Shown piece by piece: positions 1 to 8,643 of a stretch of 64,000 nt of DNA. Each line of letters begins with the position of its first letter. The first letter of the stretch is position 1. The translations under genes and the position numbers were made by a program. Source of the DNA: Qipengyuania aestuarii (GTDB taxonomy: Bacteria; Pseudomonadota; Alphaproteobacteria; Sphingomonadales; Sphingomonadaceae). The DNA lies in contig NZ_JAIGNP010000002.1 in the NCBI RefSeq assembly GCF_019711535.1, positions 682,001 through 746,000 of the forward strand, given 5' to 3'. Under the pieces are notes generated by a model. That model made no database searches. It worked only from the letters and a program-made list of their open reading frames with translations, and was not told the origin of the DNA.

Positions 1-765
1 CCGGCCGATTTCGCGGCACTACAGCAGCAAGGTCTGGCGGTTACCAATCTGCGCCCGGGAACGCGCTTCGCCGAAGCCGAGAATTCGGAGGTCTATGAAG
101 TTGGGATCAAGGGCAATTGGGGCCTGGCGGCTGCCAACCTGACCGTCTTCCAGCAAAGCATCGATGATTTTCAGGCGAACACCTTCACGGGTTCGTCCTT
201 CGTGCTGAGCAATGCGGGCAAGCAGGAAACCTTCGGTATCGAGTTCGATGGCTATGTCAGGCCAACGGACGCGCTGACGTTCAACCTCGCGATGACCTAT
301 CTGGACGCCAAATACGACAGCTTCGTCGATTCGCCAGTGGGTGACCTGTCCGGGGTCGCCGTCGCCGGTGTGCCGGAACTGGCAGCCGTATTCGGCGCGA
401 CCTACGATCAGGAGGTCAACGATGCAGGTGACCGCATCATCCTGCGTGGCGATTTCTCTTATCAATCGCAGGTGCAGGTGCTGAACGGGCTGACGAACTA
501 TATCATAACCGATCCTGCGACCGGGGAGCGTGACTTCACGCAGGCGCGTGCCGTGGCGCAGCAATATACGCGCGAGGTGAACAGTCTGAATGCATCGCTT
601 ACCTACGCGATGGCCATGGGACTGGAAGTGTCTCTATGGGGCCGCAACCTGCTCGATGATCGTTACATAACGACGATCTTCCCCTCTGTGGCGCAGGGAC
701 AGTCGATCTCGGGCTATCCGAACCAGCCACGCACCTACGGTGTCGCTGCCAAGTTCAAGTTCTAA
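1..765 (+). CDS. TonB-dependent receptor, C-terminal part (5' end outside window)
   Basis: The frame is open from base 1 and ends with a terminal phenylalanine (GVAAKFKF), the usual last residue of an outer-membrane beta-barrel. The translation carries alternating amphipathic strands and the end of a TonB-dependent receptor barrel: a YEVGIKGNW-type strand, an internal NAGKQETFGIEFDGY motif and a GRNLLDDRYITTIFPS motif near the end. Such receptors import siderophores, cobalamin or glycans using energy from TonB-ExbBD. The plug domain and signal peptide lie upstream of the window, so the substrate cannot be judged. An internal ATG at 202 is not the start. A strong terminator follows the stop. 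Confidence 0.9.
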   Translation, partial: PADFAALQQQGLAVTNLRPGTRFAEAENSEVYEVGIKGNWGLAAANLTVFQQSIDDFQANTFTGSSFVLSNAGKQETFGIEFDGYVRPTDALTFNLAMTYLDAKYDSFVDSPVGDLSGVAVAGVPELAAVFGATYDQEVNDAGDRIILRGDFSYQSQVQVLNGLTNYIITDPATGERDFTQARAVAQQYTREVNSLNASLTYAMAMGLEVSLWGRNLLDDRYITTIFPSVAQGQSISGYPNQPRTYGVAAKFKF

Positions 766-792
766 GCCAGGCTTGCACTTGAACGATCTGGG

Positions 793-817
793 AAGGGGGC
801 CGCAAGGCCCCCTTTTT
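793..817 (+). terminator. Rho-independent terminator after the TonB receptor
   Basis: Nine-base stem AAGGGGGCC/GGCCCCCTT with a GCAA tetraloop (802-805), running into a T tract at 813-817. It sits 28 bases after the receptor stop codon. Confidence 0.85.
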
Positions 818-860
818 GCGTGTAGTTGGCAAACAAAGCGCCTTGCGGGGCAGCGGTGTC

Positions 861-3368
861 TCAAAGCGCCCGAAGCACCTGCGCTGGCTTGCTACGCAAA
901 AGTGGAAGCGAGCCACCCACAGCGAAGGCGACAACAACAGCAAGCCCTAGGCCGAGCACGGCGAAAACCTGCCCCCAATCGGGCAGCCAGTCGAATTCGA
1001 ACAGCTGAGTGACCACCAGCCAGGCGGTCAAGGTGCCGAGACCCAGCGCAACCAGTGCAAGCGCCCCCGCGAGCAGCGCATATTCAGCCAATTGCATAGC
1101 CAGTACCTGCCGGCGATCGGCCCCCAGAACGCGCAAGACCACGGTGTCGTAAGTGCGCGAGGCCCGGGCTGCCGCTATCGCACCCAACAGCACGGCGAGA
1201 CCGGCAAGCACTGCGACACTCGCCGCTGCCAGGGTGGCGATGCCGACCTGTTCGAGGATGGTACGAGCCTGCTGAAGCACGCCGCCGACCTCGATCACCG
1301 AAGTGGAAGGAAATTCGCGTACCAGCGCCTGCAGCAGCGGGCCGGTCGGAGTGCCGTCCGAAAGCTCGATCGTCGCGGCGAGATTGTGCGGGGTGTCGCG
1401 CAAGGCATTCGGGCTGAGCACGAAGACGTAATTGAACCCCAGGCTTTCCCAGTTGATGGTGCGCAGACTGGCAATGCGAGTCTCAATCTCCGCTCCCAGC
1501 ACTCCGAAGGTCAGCTTGTCACCGATCTTCAGCCCCGCAGCTTCGGCGAAATCCTTGTCGACCGAGACGAGTGGCTCGCCTGCATACATCGGGCCCCACC
1601 AGCTTCCGTCCGTCAATTCGTTGCCTTCCGGAACCTCGTCGGCGTAAGTGAGGCCGCGCTCTCCGCGCAGGGCCCATGCGCCGTCGGGGATTTCCTCGAG
1701 GCTGGAAGTACGGGTCATCGACCCTTCCGGGCCGAAGGCGAGAACCGCTCCGCGCAGGGCCGGCACTGCGCGCACACTGGCCCCGCTGTCGGCCTGTGTA
1801 ACCAGCGCGCGGAAATCAGCCTCCCGGTCGCGGGGGACATCCAGCACAAAGTAGTTGGGCGCGCGCTCGGGGACGCGGCTCTGAATATTGCCGTCGATCG
1901 AACTTTGGATCGCTGCGAGCAGGACGAACGCTGCGAGGCCGAAGCCAAGCGCAGTGACAAGCGAGCCAGTGCTGGATCCGGGGCGGTGGATGTTTGCCAG
2001 TGCGGCGCGCGCAATAGGGCTTTGCGGGCGGGGCAGGGCAGCAGCGCCCTTGCGGATCAGCCATCCCAGCAAGGCGAGCAGGCCGAGCACGATTGCAGCG
2101 CCAAAGAGAAACCCGCCAGCCAGCAAGGGGCGACTGGAGGTGAGCAGTGCCAGCCCGACGATTGCCGCTAGTCCTCCGGTCACAACGAGCATCGCAGACC
2201 GATCGCGCGCCAATGGCGCCACGCGAGCTCGCATCAGGGCCATTGCAGGAAAGTGCCGCGCGCGCATCAGAGGGGGGGCAGCAAATACAAGTGCGACGAG
2301 AAATCCATAGGCGGCTGCAAGAGCCAGAGCGCCTGGATCGATCACAAATCCGGCATTGACCGGAAGCAGACCTTCCAGCGCTTGAGCGAGAACTGGCACC
2401 ACTGCGACACCGACGACCAGACCTGCGATGCTGCCAACAGCAGAGGCAGCGAAGATCTGCAAGGCATAGATCCGCGCGATATCGCGGCTATCAGCGCCCA
2501 ATACCTTCAGTGTCGCGATCGATTGCCGCCGCGCATCGAGATAGGACGTCACCCCTCCGCCGATGCCGATCCCGGCGATGACCAGAGCGGCCAGGCCCAC
2601 CAGGGTGAGAAATTCACTCATGCGCTCGACGAAGCGGTCCGTACCAGGTGCGCCATTCTCAGCCGTGTCGATATCGAAGCCGGCATCCGGAAAGCGATCT
2701 TCCAAGTCTTGTTCGATCGCTTCCAGATCGCGCGTTTGGGCAAGCGCCACGCGGGTCTTGCTCTGATACATGGAACCAGGTTCGAGCAGGCCGGCGCGGC
2801 GGGGAAGATCCTCGGCGACGATTATCGTTGGGCCAAGCTGGAAACCTTCGCCAAGTCGGTCGGGTTCATCCTCGATGATGCCGGCGACAGTCAGTGTTTG
2901 CGTGCCGACTGCGAAACTATCGCCGCGGCGAACGCCGAGCCTGTCAGCCGCGCCCGGGGCGAGGAAAGCCTGATTCCCGATCGGTGCGGGGGATTTGCCC
3001 TGACCTTCGAGGACCAGGCTCCCATAAAGCGGATAAGCCTCGTCGACGGCCTTCAACTCGATCGGCGCGGCAAGATCATCCTTGCGCGCCATGGCCTGCA
3101 ACCGTGTGCCCGCAGAGACTGTGCCGAGGTCTTCCAGCGCCGCACGTTCGTCGGCATTGAGCGAACGTTGCCACAGCTCGACCTGGATATCCCCGCCGAG
3201 GAAAGTCTGGCCATTGGCTTCCAGTTCACGCTCGATGGCGGCGGTGAGCGAACCGATCGCTGCGAGCGCCGCGGTGCCAAGGAAGATGCAGACCAGCAAG
3301 AGCCGAAGCCCCTTGAAACGGGCATTGAGATCGCGCCTCGCGATCCGCCAGGCATTGGCCCAGCTCAT
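861..3368 (-). CDS. ABC transporter permease, FtsX/YbbP type
   Basis: This 835-residue membrane protein has the layout of the large FtsX-like permeases next to YbbA ATPases: a first membrane helix near residues 20-42, a long periplasmic domain, a first FtsX block around 255-385 (GIGIGGGVTSYLDARRQSIA, then KVLGADSRDIARIYALQI), several further helices, a second periplasmic domain, and a final FtsX block near 710-830 with a matching RVLGADRRQVLAMQLAEYAL motif. The duplicated VLGAD motifs show the internal repeat of the family. Its ATG overlaps the stop of the ATPase gene by four bases (ATGA), so the two are translationally coupled. The family extracts hydrophobic or acylated substrates from the inner membrane; the substrate here is unknown. 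Confidence 0.88.
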   Translation of the reverse strand: MSWANAWRIARRDLNARFKGLRLLLVCIFLGTAALAAIGSLTAAIERELEANGQTFLGGDIQVELWQRSLNADERAALEDLGTVSAGTRLQAMARKDDLAAPIELKAVDEAYPLYGSLVLEGQGKSPAPIGNQAFLAPGAADRLGVRRGDSFAVGTQTLTVAGIIEDEPDRLGEGFQLGPTIIVAEDLPRRAGLLEPGSMYQSKTRVALAQTRDLEAIEQDLEDRFPDAGFDIDTAENGAPGTDRFVERMSEFLTLVGLAALVIAGIGIGGGVTSYLDARRQSIATLKVLGADSRDIARIYALQIFAASAVGSIAGLVVGVAVVPVLAQALEGLLPVNAGFVIDPGALALAAAYGFLVALVFAAPPLMRARHFPAMALMRARVAPLARDRSAMLVVTGGLAAIVGLALLTSSRPLLAGGFLFGAAIVLGLLALLGWLIRKGAAALPRPQSPIARAALANIHRPGSSTGSLVTALGFGLAAFVLLAAIQSSIDGNIQSRVPERAPNYFVLDVPRDREADFRALVTQADSGASVRAVPALRGAVLAFGPEGSMTRTSSLEEIPDGAWALRGERGLTYADEVPEGNELTDGSWWGPMYAGEPLVSVDKDFAEAAGLKIGDKLTFGVLGAEIETRIASLRTINWESLGFNYVFVLSPNALRDTPHNLAATIELSDGTPTGPLLQALVREFPSTSVIEVGGVLQQARTILEQVGIATLAAASVAVLAGLAVLLGAIAAARASRTYDTVVLRVLGADRRQVLAMQLAEYALLAGALALVALGLGTLTAWLVVTQLFEFDWLPDWGQVFAVLGLGLAVVVAFAVGGSLPLLRSKPAQVLRAL

Positions 3369-4054
3369 GCGGCGGTGTCGCTTGCAATCTTGCCGTCACC
3401 CAAGGTCAGGATGCGGCCGCAGTGCTTGGCAAGTTCTGGATCGTGAGTGATCACGAGCAGCGTTGCGCCAGTTTCCGCACGCCGCTCGAACAGGAGATTG
3501 ACGATCTCGTGACCGGTCGCCGCATCGAGATTGCCGGTCGGTTCGTCGGCAAAGATGAGATCGGGACGCGGAGCTATGGCGCGGGCTATAGCGACCCGTT
3601 GCTGTTCGCCGCCGGAAAGCTGCTGCGGATAGTGATCCAGACGGTGGCCAAGGCCAACTGCCTCCAATTCGGCGCGCGCGCGAAGCTGAGCATCTTGCTC
3701 CCCGGCGAGCTCCATCGGGGTGGCCACATTTTCGAGCGCAGTCATGGTCGGCAGGAGGTGGAAAGCCTGAAGTACGATGCCGATCCGGCCCCGGCGGGCG
3801 CGGGCGAGTTCGTCCTCTCCCATGGCGGCGAAATCCTCGCCTGCCACCAGAAGCGTCCCAGAGGTCGCCCGCTCCAGCCCCGACAGCACAGCCATGAGTG
3901 AGCTCTTGCCCGAACCCGACGGTCCGAGCAGGGCAACAGTCTCACCCGCGCCCACGGTCAGGTTCAATCCTTTGAGGATTTCTACCGGCGCTTGCGATGA
4001 GCCGAGGGTGAGGCGCAGGTCGCGGGCGCAAATCGCATCTTGAGAAGTATTCAC
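3365..4054 (-). CDS. ABC transporter ATP-binding protein, YbbA/LolD family
   Basis: ATPase subunit of the exporter encoded just downstream. Counted from the GTG at 4054 it has 229 residues: Walker A GPSGSGKS at 44-51, ABC signature LSGGEQ at 146-151, Walker B LIFADEP at 167-173 and the switch histidine at 204 (VITHD). The frame stays open to an upstream ATG at 4195, but that would add 47 non-conserved residues and overlap the divergent tesA gene. The GTG gives the usual family length (about 225-230) and leaves a 47-base intergenic promoter space. The pair ybbA-ybbP divergent from tesA is a classic proteobacterial arrangement. Confidence 0.88.
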   Translation of the reverse strand: MNTSQDAICARDLRLTLGSSQAPVEILKGLNLTVGAGETVALLGPSGSGKSSLMAVLSGLERATSGTLLVAGEDFAAMGEDELARARRGRIGIVLQAFHLLPTMTALENVATPMELAGEQDAQLRARAELEAVGLGHRLDHYPQQLSGGEQQRVAIARAIAPRPDLIFADEPTGNLDAATGHEIVNLLFERRAETGATLLVITHDPELAKHCGRILTLGDGKIASDTAA

Positions 4055-4101
4055 TCGGCTGCGATGGCAGAAGGCCAATCCCGGCACAAGGAACTCCGCC
4101 G

Positions 4102-4800
4102 ATGCGTCTCGCAAGTTTGTCGATCCTCCTGTCCGCCCTGACGCTGGGGGCTTGTTCGAGCGAGGTCGAGGAGAGGCCGACAGACGAGCAGCCAACCGCG
4201 GAAATCGCGCCCAATGACATCAGCGTAGAAGGGGAGGAGCGACGGATCCTTGCCTTCGGAGACAGCCTGTTTGCAGGGTACAATCTGGCCGATCATCAGG
4301 GCTATCCCGAGAAGCTCGAGCGGTCCCTGCGCGAAAACGGAGTGAATGCCCGCGTGATCGATTCCGGTGTGTCGGGCGACACAAGTGCGGCGGGAAGGCA
4401 GCGACTGGCCTTTGTGCTAGACCAGCTTGAGGACAAGCCCGATCTCGTGCTCCTCGAACTGGGCGGCAATGACATGCTGCGGGGGATAGATCCGGCAGAT
4501 ACGCGCGCCAATTTCGAGGCGATGCTCGATGAATTGCAGCAGCGAGACATTCCGGTTCTCCTGATGGGGATGCGCGCCCCACCCAATTACGGACCCGATT
4601 ACCAGCAGCGTTTCGACGCGCTCTATGGCGAACTTGCGGCCGAGTATGATGCAGCGGTCGTCCCGTTCTGGCTGGAAAGCATTTACGAGGATCCATCGCT
4701 GTTTCAGTCGGACCGGATCCATCCCACGGCGCAAGGCATCGACACATTGGTGGCCGACACTCTGGACGAGGTTGAAGCCGCGCTTCCGGCGAAGAATTAG
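4102..4800 (+). CDS. tesA: Arylesterase / acyl-CoA thioesterase I, GDSL hydrolase lipoprotein
   Basis: SGNH hydrolase that cleaves acyl esters or thioesters in the periplasm. Block I is FGDSL with catalytic Ser55, block II is GVSGDTSAAG near 89-98, block III is LGGNDM with Asn123, and block V is DRIHPTA with Asp204 and His207. The N-terminus is a lipoprotein signal (lipobox LGAC, Cys18), followed by an acidic linker of about 25 residues, so this form is probably membrane-tethered rather than soluble as in E. coli. It is divergent from the ABC exporter genes. The last four bases overlap the 3' end of recF on the other strand. Confidence 0.9.
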   Translation: MRLASLSILLSALTLGACSSEVEERPTDEQPTAEIAPNDISVEGEERRILAFGDSLFAGYNLADHQGYPEKLERSLRENGVNARVIDSGVSGDTSAAGRQRLAFVLDQLEDKPDLVLLELGGNDMLRGIDPADTRANFEAMLDELQQRDIPVLLMGMRAPPNYGPDYQQRFDALYGELAAEYDAAVVPFWLESIYEDPSLFQSDRIHPTAQGIDTLVADTLDEVEAALPAKN

Positions 4801-5909
4801 AGGCGAGTAACTTGGCCCGAACTGATGCGCCAGATTGCGGCGCGATCCGCGATGGTTTCGAAGGGCGCGGTCTCCGTCCCTGTCATCCAGACCTGCGCCC
4901 CGCTTGCCTCCAGCTGATCGAATAGGGCGGCGCGCCTCACGGGGTCGAGGTGGGCCGCGACTTCATCGAGTAACAGAAGGCCTGCGCGTCCTTGCGCAGC
5001 CAAAGCTGCGTGGGCCAGGGTAATGGCCACAAGCATGGCCTTTTGCTCGCCGGTCGAACTTTGGGCGGCGGTGACGCGTTTGGCTGCGTGCACCACTTCG
5101 AGCTCGTCGCGGTGCGGCCCGATTAAGGTGCGCTGCGCGGCACGGTCGCGCTGACGGCCATCGAAGAGCGCTTGCGAGAGCGCCTCGGCTGTATCTGCTC
5201 CCCCGGGGGCATAGGTCAGGGCGGGGCGGGCGAAAGGCTCGTTCGGCATATGGGCGATCCGGCCCATCAGCGTGTCGACGAGATTTGCCCGTCCGGCAAT
5301 CAGCCTTCCTCCATGCTCGACCATCTGCGCCTCGATCGCGTCGAGCCATGCGCTTTCGGGCGGCCGGTCGTCCGATAGGAGCCGGTTGCGTTCACGCAAC
5401 GCCCCTTCGTAGCGCGAGGCATGGACAGCATGCGCAGGATCGAGTGCCAATGCCATCCGGTCGATGAACCTCCGCCGGTCGGCAGCGGGCCCGGTAAAAA
5501 GCCCATCCATCGCGGGGGTGAGCCAGGTAAGCGCGAGCCATTCGCCCAGCGCGGTCGCCGTCGTCTCGGCACCATTGATCCTCACCTTGCGCCGCCCCGG
5601 CTGCTGCGCTTCGGAATAGGTAGCGAGCCGCACCGGTTCATCGCCTACGCCTGTCAGCAGGCTCGCTCCGATGCCGAACCCGTCGCTGGCGCCATGCTGC
5701 ACAATTTCGGCAAGCGCCGCCCGGCGCAATCCTCTGCCCGGCGACAGCAACGAGATAGCCTCCAGCACATTCGTTTTTCCGGCTCCGTTATCCCCGACAA
5801 GAAGATTGAACTGCGCCGTGCCCGCGATTTCGGTGGCAGCATGATTGCGAAATCGGGTGAGGGAAATGCGATCCAGCATGGGCAGATGCGCCGTAACGCG
5901 GCTGCTCAT
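4797..5909 (-). CDS. recF: DNA replication and repair protein RecF
   Basis: SMC-like ATPase that helps load RecA at gaps. Counted from the ATG at 5909: a LTRFRNHA entry motif near 17-24, Walker A GDNGAGKTN at 39-47, an ABC-like signature SSTGEQKAML and Walker B LLLLDEVAAHLDP toward the C-terminus. Start choice is uncertain. ATGs at 5936, 5909 and 5879 are all in frame and none has a strong Shine-Dalgarno; the one at 5879 (MLDRISLTRFRN) matches most closely where the family begins. The gene is alone on its strand here, not beside dnaA/dnaN as in E. coli. Confidence 0.9.
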   Translation of the reverse strand: MSSRVTAHLPMLDRISLTRFRNHAATEIAGTAQFNLLVGDNGAGKTNVLEAISLLSPGRGLRRAALAEIVQHGASDGFGIGASLLTGVGDEPVRLATYSEAQQPGRRKVRINGAETTATALGEWLALTWLTPAMDGLFTGPAADRRRFIDRMALALDPAHAVHASRYEGALRERNRLLSDDRPPESAWLDAIEAQMVEHGGRLIAGRANLVDTLMGRIAHMPNEPFARPALTYAPGGADTAEALSQALFDGRQRDRAAQRTLIGPHRDELEVVHAAKRVTAAQSSTGEQKAMLVAITLAHAALAAQGRAGLLLLDEVAAHLDPVRRAALFDQLEASGAQVWMTGTETAPFETIADRAAIWRISSGQVTRL

Positions 5910-6106
5910 TCCAAGCCAGCCGAAACGCAAATCCAAAAGTTGGGGTTTTTCACCAATCTTTCGGTTTGATGAACGGTGCTATTCCCAATGGTTCAGCAAA
6001 AAATGGCTCAATTCCGACATTCTTCGAGTTTGGCATGGCCGTTGCAATCAATCTGGTGTCCGCCGGATGGTCCGGGGACAAGCCAAGGTTAAAGGGAAAA
6101 CAAACC

Positions 6107-6226
6107 ATGTTCGACATCGACTTCGCCAACAACAAGGCACTCGCAGTAGTCTTCGCTTTCGGCGCTTCGGCTCTGATGATGGCTTATGCGATCATCCCCG
6201 CCAGCCCGGCCGGCCTTCTCGCCTGA
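6107..6226 (+). CDS. 39-residue single-pass membrane peptide (copy 1 of a tandem pair)
   Basis: Small open frame with ATG at 6107 and an AAGGGA-type ribosome site nine bases upstream. The product is MFDIDF, then a hydrophobic helix rich in Ala/Val/Phe, then AYAIIPASPAGLLA. The next gene encodes a second peptide of the same length with the same MFDI start and the same YAIIPASPxGxL end, so this is a tandem duplication under selection at the protein level, not a random frame. pspC follows, which suggests a membrane or envelope-stress setting. I do not recognise a named family and no function should be assumed. Confidence 0.7.
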   Translation: MFDIDFANNKALAVVFAFGASALMMAYAIIPASPAGLLA

Positions 6227-6262
6227 TCTATTCAAACACCACCCAGTCCGGAGTTCATGACC

Positions 6263-6382
6263 ATGTTCGATATTGAAAAATCTGGCGGCAAGCTCGTCGC
6301 AGCCGCATTCTCGCTCGTTCTTTCTGCCGCAGTGTTCGCATATGCGATCATCCCGGCCTCGCCCAATGGAGTTCTCGTATGA
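6263..6382 (+). CDS. 39-residue single-pass membrane peptide (copy 2)
   Basis: Paralogue of the preceding peptide: MFDIEKSGGK, a hydrophobic helix, then AYAIIPASPNGVLV. Two in-frame ATGs exist, at 6257 and 6263. GGAG at 6250-6253 lies nine bases before the second but only three before the first, so 6263 is preferred. The stop TGA overlaps the ATG of pspC (ATGA, 6379-6382), so the peptide and PspC are translated from one message. Cytoplasmic charged N-terminus and a short C-terminal tail ending after Pro-Ala-Ser-Pro are shared features. Function unknown. Confidence 0.7.
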   Translation: MFDIEKSGGKLVAAAFSLVLSAAVFAYAIIPASPNGVLV

Positions 6383-6600
6383 GCCAGCTGAAATTCCGTG
6401 ATGAAGACAATGCAGTCAAGCCGAGCCGGAAGTTCCGTCTCGACCGTCAGAACGGCAAGCTGATGGGCGTCTGCGCCGGGATCGGCCGGTATTTCGGGGT
6501 CGATACCACACTGGTCCGGGTGGGCTTTGTGCTTGGCACTCTGTTCGGCTTCGGAAGCTTCATCCTGATCTATCTCGGCATCGCGCTGATTGCCGACTAA
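6379..6600 (+). CDS. PspC domain protein
   Basis: A 73-residue protein consisting of one PspC domain: basic N-terminus, KFRLDRQNGKLMGVCAGIGRYFGVD, a VRVGFVLGTLF helix, and a final hydrophobic segment ending in LGIALIAD. In the phage-shock system PspC is a membrane protein that senses inner-membrane stress and relieves PspA-mediated repression. No pspA or pspB is seen nearby; stand-alone PspC genes are common in alphaproteobacteria. It is coupled to the upstream 39-residue peptide by a four-base overlap. Confidence 0.85.
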   Translation: MSQLKFRDEDNAVKPSRKFRLDRQNGKLMGVCAGIGRYFGVDTTLVRVGFVLGTLFGFGSFILIYLGIALIAD

Positions 6601-6605
6601 TCGGA

Positions 6606-6627
6606 GACGCGGGGGCAAGACCGCGTC
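6606..6627. terminator. GC-rich hairpin between convergent pspC and SDR genes
   Basis: Stem GACGCGG/CCGCGTC (6606-6612 and 6621-6627) located just after both stop codons. It has no T tract on either strand, so it may act only as a weak or Rho-assisted end point. Confidence 0.35.
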
Positions 6628-6635
6628 CCATCACC

Positions 6636-7418
6636 CTACATGGCCGAAATGCCGCCATCGAGCTTGAGCTCTGCGCCGGTCATGAATTTGCTCTCATCGC
6701 TGGCCAGATAGACCACCGCATTGGCGATATCATCAGGCTCTCCCACCTTGCGGAGTGGGATCTGCCGGGCAAGCTTGTCGAGCAGCACTTTCTTGTCGAG
6801 GCTATGCGCCTTGGCCGTTCCATCGAGGATCGGAGTATCGACGAAGGTCGGGTGAACCGAGTTGCACCGGATATCCATATTGTTCTTGGCACAATGAAGA
6901 GCGATCGACTTCGATAGCATCCACACTGCCGCCTTGCTCGAATTGTAGGCCGGCATGGTATCGCTGGCGATAAGCCCGGCAATGCTGGAAATGTTGACGA
7001 TCGATCCCGGCGCATGTTCGCGCATCAGCGGCAGGGCTTTCTGGCAGCCATGAAAGATGGAATCCACATTGACCGAAAAGCAGCGCTTCCAGTCATCGAA
7101 TGCGCAGCTCTCGATGTTGCCGGCGACACCGATGCCTGCATTGTTGATGAGAACGTTAAGCCCGCCCAGATGCTCGCGCGCGGCATCGACAGCTGCTTCC
7201 CAAGCCTGCGGATCGGTCACATCATGCTGAATTGAAAAGGCGGTCCCATCGCCGAGATCAGCATTGATGATATCGGCGCTTTCCTTCGCGCCATCACCAT
7301 TGAGATCGCTGCACAGCACCCGGGCGCCCTCTTCGGCCAGCCTGCGGGCATGCGCGCGCCCCAGGCCCTGTGCCGCGCCCGATACCAGTGCCAGCTTCCC
7401 TTCGCAGCGACCCGCCAT
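6636..7418 (-). CDS. SDR family NAD(P)-dependent oxidoreductase
   Basis: Classical short-chain dehydrogenase of 260 residues. It shows the cofactor motif SGAAQGLG near 13-20, the NNAG motif, a catalytic Ser in the VNISS segment, and the YNSSKAA active-site Tyr-Lys pair around 155-159. The frame extends to 7481, but the ATG at 7418 is preceded by AAGGAGAG at a good distance and gives the usual N-terminus. It is the last gene of the lemA/TPM/Nudix operon, starting three bases after the Nudix stop codon. Members oxidise hydroxysteroids, sugars or acyl alcohols; the substrate cannot be read from sequence. Confidence 0.85.
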   Translation of the reverse strand: MAGRCEGKLALVSGAAQGLGRAHARRLAEEGARVLCSDLNGDGAKESADIINADLGDGTAFSIQHDVTDPQAWEAAVDAAREHLGGLNVLINNAGIGVAGNIESCAFDDWKRCFSVNVDSIFHGCQKALPLMREHAPGSIVNISSIAGLIASDTMPAYNSSKAAVWMLSKSIALHCAKNNMDIRCNSVHPTFVDTPILDGTAKAHSLDKKVLLDKLARQIPLRKVGEPDDIANAVVYLASDESKFMTGAELKLDGGISAM

Positions 7419-7420
7419 AC

Positions 7421-7972
7421 TCACTCTCCTTCGAATATTGTCTGTCCCAGCAAAAGGAGCATACGCACATCGATGCCGCAACCTTCACGGCGCTTGGAGG
7501 CAAGAAAAGCGGGCAGGGCGTTCATCGCTATCCGGTGAACGACGATATTCTCGCCTTCCACTCCGCCGCCTTCGTGAACCTTCACAAGGCCGCGCGCGCG
7601 CACCAGGGTGAAGCTTTCGCTGACCATGCCAGGCGAGGAAAAGAATTCGCCCAGATTTTCCAGGTTGCTGGCGCGGTAACCGGTCTCTTCTTCCAGTTCC
7701 CGCCCCGCCGCGGCGAGCGCATCTTCGTCTTCCCCGCCATCGTCGTCGCCGACCAGCCCGGCGGGAAGTTCGATGCATCTGCGGCCTAATGGAACGCGAT
7801 ATTGCTCGACCAGTAGTACGTGGCCCTCATCGTCCACCGCCAGAATGACGGCAGCGCGGATGCCGCGGCTGCGGGATACGTATTCCCAGCGGCCTCGGGT
7901 CTTCGCGGTTACGAACTTGCCTTCCCAAACGATCTGTTCGGGCATGTCGTGATCGGGAACGCCCTCGCTCAA
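7421..7972 (-). CDS. Nudix hydrolase, ADP-ribose pyrophosphatase type
   Basis: Protein of up to 183 residues that hydrolyses nucleoside diphosphates linked to another moiety. The Nudix signature is visible as an ELPAGLVGDD lead-in at about 68-77, then RELEEETGY at 91-99, which holds the metal-binding Glu residues. A conserved EQYR motif lies before it (56-59) and SPGMVSE after it, both typical of ADP-sugar pyrophosphatases. The longest start is a TTG at 7972 that overlaps the TPM gene stop by two bases. An ATG at 7945 (MPEQIVWEGKF) is an equally plausible start and neither has a clear ribosome site. Confidence 0.85.
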   Translation of the reverse strand: MSEGVPDHDMPEQIVWEGKFVTAKTRGRWEYVSRSRGIRAAVILAVDDEGHVLLVEQYRVPLGRRCIELPAGLVGDDDGGEDEDALAAAGRELEEETGYRASNLENLGEFFSSPGMVSESFTLVRARGLVKVHEGGGVEGENIVVHRIAMNALPAFLASKRREGCGIDVRMLLLLGQTIFEGE

Positions 7973-8643
7973 AGTTCAATCAGCCGATCGGGCAATTCGT
8001 TCTCATCGTCGTCCGCCCGCGGGAAATTCTCTGCCAGCACCTTGCCGACATCGCGCACGCCCGCCGCGAGGCCTTCGGCGATCCGGCCGCGGCTGACTTC
8101 GGCAAGCATGTCGGCCATGGCTTCACCCCAGATTTCCGCGTGGACCATCTCCGCAATCGGTTCGTCGGCGACGATTTCGGCGCGGTGTTCGCGCATGGAG
8201 AGGTAGAGCAGGATGCCGGTGCGACCATGCGTCCGGCGTTCGGCACCGACCTTGAAATGGCGGATCGCCGCATCCCGGACGCGGTCCGCGGCAACCGGTC
8301 CGGGGACCAGCTTGAACTTCAGCGCCTGCCATAGTTGGAGGGCCAGAACGGCAAGGAATGTAACCAGCCCGATGGCGAGCAGGACGGTAAGAACAAGGCC
8401 CTGTGTCCACTCGCTGGACCACCCCCCGGCGAGACTGTCCAGCAAAGCTAGGAGCGGCTCCGGCGCCATGGCGAACAGGCTCATGGCGGTGAAGCTCGCG
8501 CCGACCGCCCACCACAATGCGACGTCGGTGTAGCCATCCGAACGGGCGGCGAGGACGGTCACGATCTCCCCGCTTGTCGTCGCCTCGGCCTTGGCCACGG
8601 CATCGCTGACGATCAAATGTTGTTTTTCAGTCAGATAGACCAT
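7969..8643 (-). CDS. TPM domain membrane protein
   Basis: A 224-residue protein beginning MVYLTEKQHLIVSDAVAKAE. It has a first TPM-fold half (TSGEIVTVLAARSDGY), two membrane helices around residues 42-65 and 85-110, then the rest of the TPM domain with GILLYLSMREHRAEIVADE. TPM domains (YgcG/TLP18.3/Psb32 family) bind metal and are linked to protein turnover or envelope repair. Its ATG shares one base with the stop of the upstream TPM gene (TGATG), so the two are coupled. A longer upstream frame reads antisense-like Arg/Gly sequence and is rejected. Confidence 0.82.
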   Translation of the reverse strand: MVYLTEKQHLIVSDAVAKAEATTSGEIVTVLAARSDGYTDVALWWAVGASFTAMSLFAMAPEPLLALLDSLAGGWSSEWTQGLVLTVLLAIGLVTFLAVLALQLWQALKFKLVPGPVAADRVRDAAIRHFKVGAERRTHGRTGILLYLSMREHRAEIVADEPIAEMVHAEIWGEAMADMLAEVSRGRIAEGLAAGVRDVGKVLAENFPRADDDENELPDRLIEL

